A stretch of DNA of 40,204 nt. It comes from Bacteroidales bacterium (GTDB lineage: Bacteria; Bacteroidota; Bacteroidia; Bacteroidales; WCHB1-69). The stretch is from positions 1 to 40,204 of the forward strand of contig JAEEKL010000013.1 of the NCBI GenBank assembly GCA_016282395.1, written 5' to 3'. Below the pieces are notes generated by a model that searched no databases, was not told the DNA's origin, and was given only the letters and a program-made list of their open reading frames with translations. This document shows, in pieces, positions 24,691 through 32,458 of the stretch. Position 1 is the stretch's first letter. Every line of letters begins with the position of its first letter. A program made the position numbers and the translations under genes.

Positions 24691-26358
24691 TTATTTCTGA
24701 CTGGATTTAAGCAGCTCGCGGGCGGTGGCGACAGCTGCCTCGGTGCGGTTCTCGCCGCTCATCATGACGGCCAGCATTTGCTCGCGCTCCTGCATGTCAA
24801 GTGCTTTGATATGGGTATAAGTTTGGTTGTCAGCAACTTGTTTATAAACCAGATAATGTTGTCTGCCGCGTGCGGCAATTTGTGGAAGATGGGTGATGGC
24901 AATAACTTGGTGGTTGTCGGCTAATTGTTGCATCATCAGTCCCACTTTTGAGGCGGTTTCCCCGGAGATGCCGGTGTCTATTTCATCGAAGATGATGGTG
25001 GGCAGATACATGGAATCCGTGATGATGGATTTGAGGCAGAGCATGATACGGGACATTTCACCGCCGGATGCGATTTTCGACATGTCTGCGGGGGCGATGC
25101 CGGCGTTGGCGGAGAAGAGGAAAGTTGCCAGATCAGAGCCGTTTTCGCGTAACTCGTCGGTTTCTTGCAGGTCAACGCGAAACAGGCTTCCGGACATTCC
25201 GAGCTTCCGCAGACGCTCTTCCATGGCACTCACTAATGCGGGAATGGCCTCTTTTCGGGATGCAGTTACTTTTTGGGCCAAATCTCTGACGGTAGCTTCC
25301 AAGCGGGAAGTCTCTTTTTCCATTTCAGTCAATTGTCCCCGGTCGTCGGAATAAGTTTCCACTTCGTTGCGCAGGGATTCCAATAGTGTTAACAGTTCTT
25401 CATTATCCCGCACATGATGTTTGTTCTGTAGTGAGAAAAGCAAGTCTATCCGTTCGTTCAGCTGTTCCAATAGTTCTGGGTTGATTTCTATTTGGTCGCT
25501 CTTTTTGGATATTTCGTAAGACAGATCCTGTGTTTCAGCGAGGAGGTTGTCAACGCGTTGGCGGAAGGTTTCATAGTCACCGCCGAGGTTCTCTAATGCG
25601 CGGCACTCGTTCTGCACCGTTTTAAGCATATATACTATATTGTCACCTTCCTGTTCAGAGAGCAGCATGGCGGCATTGTAAAGATGGGATTTGATGCTTT
25701 CAGCGTTTGTCAACTCCTTGATTCGTTGTTCAATAGTGGCTTGTTCTCCCGGCTGGATGGCAGCTTTCTCCAATTCACCGATGGTGAATGTGTTATAGTC
25801 GTATTTCAAGGCTGCCTCTTCGCATTTGTGTTTCAGTGTCTCCAGTTCGCTTTTTTTTGTCCGCCATTGCCGCAGCATCTGTTGATACGTTTTCACCAGC
25901 TCCTGGTTTTGGGCGAACTGGTCGATCAGTTGCAGTCGGAAGCTGGCGTTTTGCAGCATCAGGGTCTGGTGCTGGGAATGGATGTCCACCAAAAAGGAGG
26001 CGATGGTCTTCATTGTGACCAGGTTCACTGGCGTGTCGTTGATGAAGGCACGGGATTTGCCGTGTTCATTGATTTCGCGGCGGATGAGGGTGTCATCCTG
26101 ATAGTCCAGGTCGAATTGGTTGAACCAGGGTTGGAGTTGGAGGTTGCGGATGTTAAAGGCGGCTTCCACTATGCATTTCCGGGATTTGTCGAAGAGTACG
26201 TCGGTGTCGGCGCGGTTGCCCAGAATCAGCGAGAGGGCACCCATAAGGATGGACTTACCTGCACCGGTTTCGCCGGTGATGGCGGTCAGCCCTTCATGAA
26301 ACGGAATTTTCAGTGATTTGATGATCGCATAGTTCTCTATCTGCAAGGAGGTAAGCAT
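24691..26358 (-). CDS. recN: DNA repair protein RecN
   Basis: RecN is an SMC-like ATPase that acts at double-strand breaks. The N-terminal head has LTAITGETGAGKSILMGALS (Walker A); a long coiled coil spans about residues 150-390; the C-terminal head has ASGGEMSRIMLCLKSI (signature), TIIFDEIDTGISG (Walker B) and VIAITHLPQIAARG. At 555 residues it is full length. It starts 2 bases after the DUF4835 stop, an order (coaBC, DUF4835, recN) that I recall from other Bacteroidota. Confidence 0.97.
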   Translation of the reverse strand: MLTSLQIENYAIIKSLKIPFHEGLTAITGETGAGKSILMGALSLILGNRADTDVLFDKSRKCIVEAAFNIRNLQLQPWFNQFDLDYQDDTLIRREINEHGKSRAFINDTPVNLVTMKTIASFLVDIHSQHQTLMLQNASFRLQLIDQFAQNQELVKTYQQMLRQWRTKKSELETLKHKCEEAALKYDYNTFTIGELEKAAIQPGEQATIEQRIKELTNAESIKSHLYNAAMLLSEQEGDNIVYMLKTVQNECRALENLGGDYETFRQRVDNLLAETQDLSYEISKKSDQIEINPELLEQLNERIDLLFSLQNKHHVRDNEELLTLLESLRNEVETYSDDRGQLTEMEKETSRLEATVRDLAQKVTASRKEAIPALVSAMEERLRKLGMSGSLFRVDLQETDELRENGSDLATFLFSANAGIAPADMSKIASGGEMSRIMLCLKSIITDSMYLPTIIFDEIDTGISGETASKVGLMMQQLADNHQVIAITHLPQIAARGRQHYLVYKQVADNQTYTHIKALDMQEREQMLAVMMSGENRTEAAVATARELLKSSQK

Positions 26359-26360
26359 TG

Positions 26361-27281
26361 CTACATTTTGGGTGAGGAGGAGTTGGATGCGGAGTTGATG
26401 GCATCGTAGGCGGAGGAGTTGGTGGGGTCAATTTGTTTCATGATGTTAACCACCTGGGTCTTCTCCGATGGCATACCTTCCTTGAAAATATTGATAATCT
26501 CGTCTTTCTTGGTGTTCAGGATGATGCGTACAACGGCGAGGTTGGATTTCTGGGCATTGACCTGCTGCAGCAGCTTCAGGCTTTCAAGGATGACGGCGCG
26601 CCCGGCATCAGGTGTCTCGTACATCACGTCCAGGCCCATACGGTGATACTGGTAGTAGAAGTCGTGCAGTTTGCTATAGGTGCCGTTGTTGAAATTTTCG
26701 GCAATCCAGTAGCGGTTGTTCTGTCCGCTTTCGGCCACGCTCCAGCCCACGTCTTTAGCGTTCAAGTTGGCCGTGTTCTGGCATTTGGTGAAATATGCGG
26801 AGCCGCCGTTCGGGGAGAACGAGTCCAATTCGACCCCGATGAAAAGGTTCAGATAAAATGCGACGATGGAAGTCAGCTCCGAGAGCGTGGAGTTTTCGTC
26901 ATACTCTAAGGGATCTCCGTCCGCATAGCGGAATTTTATCTTTTTGTCCTGGAAACTCATCAGGGTTGTCTTGTAGCTGGCTTTATAGACGGGGCGTTGC
27001 AACACCAGTGTCATCGTGCCTTCGTATTCGTCGCCGGACGCTTTGGTGAGGTTTATGGACATGGAACATTCTATGCGTTCGTTTTGTTTCAAGTTATACT
27101 GACACCATTTCCGATCGTGGACAAAAGTGTACAGTTTCTGACGCATTTCGTTGAATCGCTGTTGGTTACCCGAGCTTGAAATCTGTGTGGTGTTGATGGA
27201 GACCGCGCATTGGAAGTCTTGTGCCTTCAATGTGCTGGCAGCGATGGCCAAAACGAGGAATAATCCGAATAAACGTTTCAT
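26361..27281 (-). CDS. DUF4835 family secreted protein (possible T9SS accessory)
   Basis: The 306-residue protein has a signal peptide (MKRLFGLFLVLAIAASTLKAQ) and then a domain beginning DFQCAVSINTTQI, with TMTLVLQRPVYKASYKTTL and IVAFYLNLFIGVELDSFSPNGGSAYF, as in DUF4835. I recall this family being annotated as the T9SS protein PorD in some genomes; that link is from memory and unverified. It lies between coaBC (8-base gap) and recN (2-base gap). The C-terminal tail is Ser/Asn-rich. T9SS cargo encoded elsewhere in the window is consistent with such a role. Confidence 0.82.
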   Translation of the reverse strand: MKRLFGLFLVLAIAASTLKAQDFQCAVSINTTQISSSGNQQRFNEMRQKLYTFVHDRKWCQYNLKQNERIECSMSINLTKASGDEYEGTMTLVLQRPVYKASYKTTLMSFQDKKIKFRYADGDPLEYDENSTLSELTSIVAFYLNLFIGVELDSFSPNGGSAYFTKCQNTANLNAKDVGWSVAESGQNNRYWIAENFNNGTYSKLHDFYYQYHRMGLDVMYETPDAGRAVILESLKLLQQVNAQKSNLAVVRIILNTKKDEIINIFKEGMPSEKTQVVNIMKQIDPTNSSAYDAINSASNSSSPKM

Positions 27282-27289
27282 AGTTGGGG

Positions 27290-28486
27290 TTATTGGTGAA
27301 TATACATTTGGGCTGTTTGAAGAATTTCCGTTGCAATTTCCTGTTTGCTTTTCAGTTCGCTGGCGAACTCCCGGCCATCTTTCGCGAGGATAGTGACCTG
27401 GTTGGTGGCAGTACGGAAACCGGCGCCTTTCGTTCGCAGAGAGTTTAGAACGATGAGGTCTGCGTTTTTATTATGCAGTTTTTTCATGGCGTTCTCAATT
27501 TCATTTTCCGTTTCTAAGGCAAAACCGATAAGAAGCTGGTTGTCGCGTTTTATTTTCCCGACAGAAGCGAGAATGTCCTTTGTTTTGACCAGTTCGAGGG
27601 AGAGCTGAGTGTTCTCCTTTTTGATTTTTTCGGATGCCACGTGTGCGGGAGTGAAGTCGGCGACGGCGGCGGACATGATGATGATGTCATGGCTGTCCAC
27701 GAGGCTCATGCACTGCTGATACATTTCTTCCGCCGTTTTCACATCGTAGCGTGTGATGTTGTGGTGGTGTGCGGTACAGTTGGAAGGGCCGGTCACGAGG
27801 GCGACTTGGGCACCTTTGCGGGCGGCGGCCTCGGCGAGGCAGAATCCCATGAGGCCGGAGGAGTGGTTGCCGATAAAGCGTACGGGGTCAATGGGCTCGT
27901 AGGTCGGGCCGGCAGTAATCAGCACGTTCTTGCCTTGCCAGGAATGGTCGTCTTCCAAAATTTCGTCCACGGTTTCAAAAATCTCTTCCGGTTCTTGCAT
28001 GCGTCCGCTTCCGGTAGTGCCGCAGGCCAGAAAGCCCTCACCAGGAGCCAGGATGACACAACCTCTTTCTTTCAGCAATTGCAGGTTGTGTTGCACCGCT
28101 GGGTTTTCGTACATGTTGGTGTTCATGGCCGGGGCGATGAACACGGGCTTTTTGACGGCCAGAAACAGTGTGGAAAGGGCGTCATCGGCAATCCCATTCG
28201 CGAATTTGGCGATGATGTTGGCGGTGGCAGGCGCCACCACAAGCGCATCAGCCCATTCCGCCATGCTGATGTGTTCGACCTCTAACGTACGGTTGGTGTC
28301 GAACATGTCAATGTAAAGCCTGTTCTGAGACAGGGTCTCTATCGTCAACGGGGTGACAAATTGCAGGGCGTTCCGCGTGGCGGTAACACGGACTTCGTGG
28401 CCGCTCTTTTTGAACAGCCGTATCAGTGTCAGGGTCTTGTAGGCCGCTATGCCGCCGGAAATGCCGATGACAATGTGTTTTCCCAT
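27290..28486 (-). CDS. coaBC: Bifunctional phosphopantothenoylcysteine decarboxylase / phosphopantothenate-cysteine ligase
   Basis: CoaBC carries out two steps of coenzyme A synthesis. The flavin-dependent CoaC domain (about 1-185) shows GISGGIAAYKTLTLI, FIAPAMNTNMYENP and the active-site Cys region LACGTTGSGRM. The CoaB domain (about 186-398) begins KNVLITAGPTYEPIDPVRFIGNHSSG and contains DIIIMSAAVADFTP. Length and domain order are normal. It lies between rpoZ and DUF4835 with 8-base gaps on both sides. Confidence 0.97.
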   Translation of the reverse strand: MGKHIVIGISGGIAAYKTLTLIRLFKKSGHEVRVTATRNALQFVTPLTIETLSQNRLYIDMFDTNRTLEVEHISMAEWADALVVAPATANIIAKFANGIADDALSTLFLAVKKPVFIAPAMNTNMYENPAVQHNLQLLKERGCVILAPGEGFLACGTTGSGRMQEPEEIFETVDEILEDDHSWQGKNVLITAGPTYEPIDPVRFIGNHSSGLMGFCLAEAAARKGAQVALVTGPSNCTAHHHNITRYDVKTAEEMYQQCMSLVDSHDIIIMSAAVADFTPAHVASEKIKKENTQLSLELVKTKDILASVGKIKRDNQLLIGFALETENEIENAMKKLHNKNADLIVLNSLRTKGAGFRTATNQVTILAKDGREFASELKSKQEIATEILQTAQMYIHQ

Positions 28487-28494
28487 AGTCGGTT

Positions 28495-28824
28495 TTACTG
28501 GTCGTTGGTGTCTTTGAAGTAAATCTGGTCGTTCTCAAATTCATAAAGGGCCAACTGGGTGGGCTTTGGAATCTGTTCGTAGAGTTTGGAGAGTTCGATT
28601 TGTTCGCGGTTCTCGTAAATCTCTTCGCTGGAGCGGTCTTGCGTGGAAGAGAGATGGGAGTTTTCCTGAAACTCCTGTTTCAGTTCCGCAGCAATTTGGT
28701 CGGCGCGCTTCGACATAATCACGATGCTTTTGTAGAAATTGCCCGTCTGCTTGTCGTATTTGCGGATGTCCTTCGTTTTGGCAAAAAGGTCGATTTTCAA
28801 TTTTTTGTACTCTAAAGCTTTCAT
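28495..28824 (-). CDS. rpoZ: RNA polymerase omega subunit, Bacteroidota type
   Basis: The 109-residue protein contains the Rpb6/omega core: TGNFYKSIVIMSKRADQIAAEL, then YENREQIELSKLYEQIPKPTQLALYEF and a short acidic tail. The Bacteroidota omega is diverged from that of E. coli but has the same helical core and promotes polymerase assembly. It is located between bamD and coaBC with 8-base gaps, a neighbourhood I associate with this phylum. Confidence 0.88.
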   Translation of the reverse strand: MKALEYKKLKIDLFAKTKDIRKYDKQTGNFYKSIVIMSKRADQIAAELKQEFQENSHLSSTQDRSSEEIYENREQIELSKLYEQIPKPTQLALYEFENDQIYFKDTNDQ

Positions 28825-28832
28825 TATAATGA

Positions 28833-29771
28833 CTAATTTGTTGATTTTTTCGTGTATTTCTCTAATTGTTTGGTCACGTCTTGCGCGATTTTTTCCGTTT
28901 CCCGGATATATTTCGAGTCAGGGAAATTGATGCTCATTTTCTCGCAGGCATCTAAACAGGCTTTAAGGCGTTCCTGTTTTTTCCGTTCGGTGCTCCGCTT
29001 GGCGTACTCATAGTTGTTTAAGACCAGATAATAGACCGCTTCTGGCATCAGAGGGGAGTAAGAATACTTGTTGAAGAAGTTCTTGGCGGAGATTTGGCAT
29101 GCCTCGTAGTGGTCGGTGTTATAGTAGAGTTTCAACACCTCAAGGTCTTTCCGGGCGAGTTTCAGCCGCAGGTCATCCAGCATCTCATTGCATTCTTCGA
29201 TGTGCTTGTTCTCCGGATAGGCTTGGAGGTATGCGTTTATTTGCTCGATGGCGTAATGGGTGTTGGACTGGTCGAGATAGTAGTCGGGGCTGGTTTTGTA
29301 AACGGCGGAGATGCAGTAGTAGAAGGCGTCCTCGGCGCGGTCGGAGTTCGGGTAGCGGCGCACATAGTCGCGGAAATGGAAAGCGGCCATGTTGTAGTCG
29401 CCGTTCATGTAATATGAGTGGGCGAAGAGGAAGAGGATGGTGTCGGCGCGGGGTGTACCTAACGACAGCGGGTAGAGCTCCTCAAAGAGTCCAGCAGCGG
29501 ACAGCCATTGACGGTTGTTGTAGTATTTCAAGGCGCGGGCGTAGTATTGGTCGAAACTCTCGAAAGTCACCCGTTTGGCTGTGCGGCTAACGGTCTTCTT
29601 TTTCTTTTCCGGTTTTGCGGTGTTTTTTTGAGCTTGTGTTTCCGGCTTAATGGAGTCTGCTTGTGTTTTGGGGATAATAGTGTCCGTTGCGCCGCGAAAG
29701 TCCGCCGCACATACATCCACCGCAAAGGCTAATAATATGACTAACAATATGTTACAAGTCTTCTTTGCCAT
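28833..29771 (-). CDS. bamD: BamD-like outer-membrane assembly lipoprotein, apparently without lipobox
   Basis: The ORF track starts at 29789, but a -7 element overlaps that ATG, so Met at 29771 (MAKKTCNILLVILLAF) is the better start. After the signal peptide comes a Lys/Thr/Pro-rich linker (about residues 30-65), then TPR-type repeats as in BamD: YYNNRQWLSAAGLFEEL, YYMNGDYNMAAFHFRDYVRRYPNSDRAEDAFYY, and INAYLQAYPENKHIEECNEML. BamD supports insertion of outer-membrane proteins. Most BamD proteins have a lipobox; here the only early Cys lies in VDVCAAD, a poor lipobox. First gene of the long minus-strand run. Confidence 0.85.
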   Translation of the reverse strand: MAKKTCNILLVILLAFAVDVCAADFRGATDTIIPKTQADSIKPETQAQKNTAKPEKKKKTVSRTAKRVTFESFDQYYARALKYYNNRQWLSAAGLFEELYPLSLGTPRADTILFLFAHSYYMNGDYNMAAFHFRDYVRRYPNSDRAEDAFYYCISAVYKTSPDYYLDQSNTHYAIEQINAYLQAYPENKHIEECNEMLDDLRLKLARKDLEVLKLYYNTDHYEACQISAKNFFNKYSYSPLMPEAVYYLVLNNYEYAKRSTERKKQERLKACLDACEKMSINFPDSKYIRETEKIAQDVTKQLEKYTKKSTN

Positions 29772-29785
29772 AGTAAAAAAACCGT

Positions 29786-29794
29786 GCAAATATA
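29786..29794 (-). promoter_or_regulatory. -7 promoter element for the bamD-led run
   Basis: The minus strand reads TATATTTGC, matching TAnnTTTGC. It overlaps the upstream candidate ATG of bamD and implies a leader of only about ten bases before the ATG at 29771. It is the only clear promoter seen for the eleven-gene run. Confidence 0.7.
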
Positions 29795-29846
29795 GTATTT
29801 TTTTTGGTACGATAGGAGGGGTGTTTTTGTCATCATTGTACTTCTT

Positions 29847-29915
29847 GTAGAGACGTTTTATGAAACGTCTCTACAGACCATGAAACGTCTCACAGTAGTC
29901 ATGAAACGTCTCTGC
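29847..29915. repeat. 28-bp palindrome plus two trailing half-copies
   Basis: A full copy (GTAGAGACGTTTTA/TGAAACGTCTCTAC, one G-T pair) at 29847-29874 is followed by right-arm half-copies CATGAAACGTCTCACAG (29879-29895) and CATGAAACGTCTCTGC (29900-29915). The cluster lies between the PBP1A stop and bamD promoter. Confidence 0.9.
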
Positions 29916-29929
29916 GATGAGTTGATCTG

Positions 29930-32239
29930 TTAATCGAAATCCAGATGCATGATAGAATCTCTCTTGGTTTCGTTGCAGCCAGACGGGTCGCCGATGTATG
30001 CGCTTGGGATGGTGAAACTGTAGCCTGACTTGGCTCCGCGGTTCTCGCCGGAAACGACCGACAGGTAGGGCAGTTTCGGGTCAGCATAGACTTTGCTCAT
30101 GAAGAGTCCGAACACGGGCATGGCGGTTCTCGCACCTTGCCCGAGTGCTGTGCTGCGGAAGTGTGCCGCACGGTCCTCGCAGCCCACCCAGACTCCGCAG
30201 GTCAGCAGCGGGGTGTAGCCCACGAACCAGCCGTCGGATTGGTTGTCAGTGGTGCCGGTTTTGCCCGCCAACGGGAAGGAGATGCCGTATTGGCTGCGCA
30301 ACCGTCCGCCGGTACCGTAATCCACCACGCCTTGCATCAAACGCACCGTCTTGAACGCGGTGATCTGGTCCATGGCCTCGTTGGTCTTCGGCACTTTCGT
30401 ATAAATAACGTTTCCTTCCTTGTCGCAGATGTGCGTGATGAAAACAGGCTCAACATAAACGCCCTGATTCGGGAAGCAGTTAATGGCTCCGACTTGTTCG
30501 TATAGGGTTAACTCGCAAGCACCTAAGCAGATGGAGGGAACAGCGGGGATGTCGGAGGTCATTCCCATGTTGCGCACGAGGTCGATGACGGCGTTGGGGC
30601 CGTAGCGTTTCATGAGGTAGGCGGAGACTTGGTTGAGGGAGTGCGCCAATGCTTCGCGCAGCGGCATCATCTGTCCCTCCTTGTAGCCGCCGGAGTTGTG
30701 CGGGGTCCAGGAGCCGCCTGGCGTCTCGATGGTCACAGGCACGTTGGGAACCATGGTGCACGGGTCGAAGTCGCCGCTTTGCATGGCTACGGTATAGACG
30801 TACGGTTTGAAAGTCGATCCGACTTGTCGTTTGGAGAGCTTCACGTGGTCGAACTGGAAATACTCGTAGTTGGTGCCGCCCACATAGGCTTTCACGTGGC
30901 CGGTGGCCGCCTCCACACACATCAGGCCGCATTGCAGGAACGACTTGTAGTAGCGGATGGAGTCCATCGGGGTCATCACCGTGTCTATCATCCCTTTGTA
31001 GCTGTAAACAGTCATGTTGATCTTCTTGTTGAAGATCGCCTCGATTTCGGAATCCGACTTGCCGGCGTCTTTCAGCTGTTCGTAGCGTTCGCTTTGTTTC
31101 ACGGCGCGCCAGAGGATTCTGTGCGTCTGCTCGTCGCTGATATTGACGAACGGCGCGTTTTTGGCTCCCTTGATGTGGTTGAAGAACAGGGGTTGGAGAT
31201 AGTCGCAAACGTGTTCTTTCACAGCAGCTTCCGCATGTTGCTGCATCCGCGAATCGATGGTGGTGTAAATCTTGAGACCATCGCAGTAGAGGTCATAGCA
31301 GGTGCCGTCGTTTTTTGGGTTCTTGCTGCACCAGTCTTTCAGAACCATGCGCAGGTATTCGCGGAAGTAGGTGGCGATGCCGGCGGTGTGGGCCTGCGAC
31401 TTGAAGTTGCTCATGTCTATCGGAATCGCCTTGATGGAGTCGAATTGCGCTTCGGTGAGGTAGTTGTATTTTTTCATCTGCCCCAGCACCGTGTTGCGGC
31501 GGTCAAGCGATGCCTGCGGGTGTCGGCGCGGACTGTACTTGGAGGGGGCTTTCAGCATTCCCACCAACAGAGCGGCTTCTTCGGTGTTGATTTCCGCAGG
31601 CTCCTTGTCAAAATAGGTGCGTGCGGCGGACTTGATGCCCACGGCATTGTTGCCGAAATCCACTGTGTTGAAGTACATGGCCAGGATTTCGTCTTTCGAG
31701 TAGGCGCGTTCCAGTTTGGTGGCGACGACCCACTCCTTGAATTTGGTGAACACGATTTTGATTTTCCCGGCGTTGGGGTCGCGGGGGAAAAGGTTTTTGG
31801 CCAACTGTTGTGTGATGGTGCTGCCGCCGCCCTTGTGATGGCGGGTGGCCACACCCAAGGCGACGCGGAACAGGGCTTTCACATCGACCCCGGAATGTTT
31901 GTAGAAACGGGAGTCTTCGGTGGCGATGAGTGCATTCTTCAGCTCGTCGGAGAGGTCGGCGAATTTGCAGTTGGAACGGTTTTCGCGGTAGTAGGTGCCT
32001 AAAAGCACCCCGTCGGAAGAGATGACCTCCGTGGCTAAGTTCGAATCCGGGTTCTCAAGTTCCGCGAACGAAGGCATGTATCCCATCCATCCCAAAGAGA
32101 TGAAGATGAACATCAGACATACCAGACCGAACAGGATGAAATACACTTTCCAAAAGGTTTTGACCCATTTTGGACGGCCATCCCCGGACCGCTTTTTTTT
32201 CGTGTCTTTCTGCGACAAGTCAGATTTTGCCGTGTACAT
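29930..32239 (-). CDS. Bifunctional penicillin-binding protein, PBP1A type (class A)
   Basis: The enzyme polymerises and cross-links peptidoglycan. A charged cytoplasmic N-terminus and one membrane anchor (about 29-53) precede the GT51 glycosyltransferase domain: ATEDSRFYKHSGVD with catalytic Glu108, GGGSTITQQLAKNLF (137-151) and ERAYSKDEILAMYFN. The transpeptidase domain has STFK with Ser475, SLN at 534-536 and KTGTTDNQSDGWFVGYTP from 660. All catalytic motifs are intact. At 769 residues it is typical of mrcA/ponA-like proteins of the phylum. It has its own promoter, and its end faces a cluster of palindromes. Confidence 0.95.
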   Translation of the reverse strand: MYTAKSDLSQKDTKKKRSGDGRPKWVKTFWKVYFILFGLVCLMFIFISLGWMGYMPSFAELENPDSNLATEVISSDGVLLGTYYRENRSNCKFADLSDELKNALIATEDSRFYKHSGVDVKALFRVALGVATRHHKGGGSTITQQLAKNLFPRDPNAGKIKIVFTKFKEWVVATKLERAYSKDEILAMYFNTVDFGNNAVGIKSAARTYFDKEPAEINTEEAALLVGMLKAPSKYSPRRHPQASLDRRNTVLGQMKKYNYLTEAQFDSIKAIPIDMSNFKSQAHTAGIATYFREYLRMVLKDWCSKNPKNDGTCYDLYCDGLKIYTTIDSRMQQHAEAAVKEHVCDYLQPLFFNHIKGAKNAPFVNISDEQTHRILWRAVKQSERYEQLKDAGKSDSEIEAIFNKKINMTVYSYKGMIDTVMTPMDSIRYYKSFLQCGLMCVEAATGHVKAYVGGTNYEYFQFDHVKLSKRQVGSTFKPYVYTVAMQSGDFDPCTMVPNVPVTIETPGGSWTPHNSGGYKEGQMMPLREALAHSLNQVSAYLMKRYGPNAVIDLVRNMGMTSDIPAVPSICLGACELTLYEQVGAINCFPNQGVYVEPVFITHICDKEGNVIYTKVPKTNEAMDQITAFKTVRLMQGVVDYGTGGRLRSQYGISFPLAGKTGTTDNQSDGWFVGYTPLLTCGVWVGCEDRAAHFRSTALGQGARTAMPVFGLFMSKVYADPKLPYLSVVSGENRGAKSGYSFTIPSAYIGDPSGCNETKRDSIMHLDFD

Positions 32240-32262
32240 AATTCCTTAATATAATTGAGGCT

Positions 32263-32271
32263 GCAAAAGTA
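32263..32271 (-). promoter_or_regulatory. -7 promoter element for the PBP1A gene
   Basis: The minus strand reads TACTTTTGC, matching TAnnTTTGC, 24 bases before the start at 32239. Confidence 0.68.
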
Positions 32272-32361
32272 CAAAAATTACAATCGTTCAAGAGTGTGAA
32301 TTTGAATTGGAATTTTTTTTGAAATTTTTTTTAGAATATTATTTTTGTATTAAAAAAATAG

Positions 32362-32370
32362 TATCTTTGC
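32362..32370 (+). promoter_or_regulatory. -7 promoter element for the coiled-coil membrane protein
   Basis: TATCTTTGC matches TAnnTTTGC and lies about 89 bases before the start at 32459, giving an AT-rich leader with no obvious structure. Confidence 0.65.
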
Positions 32371-32458
32371 GGTATGGAAATCCATTACAAATAAAGGATT
32401 GAATTTTAACAAAAATAGAATGTAAAACAAATTAAATCAAACCGTTAAAAAACAGAAT

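Noticed and set aside
30629-32002. 457-codon plus-strand ORF across the PBP1A gene
   Set aside because: The antisense frame shows no family features and the minus frame has all PBP1A catalytic motifs.
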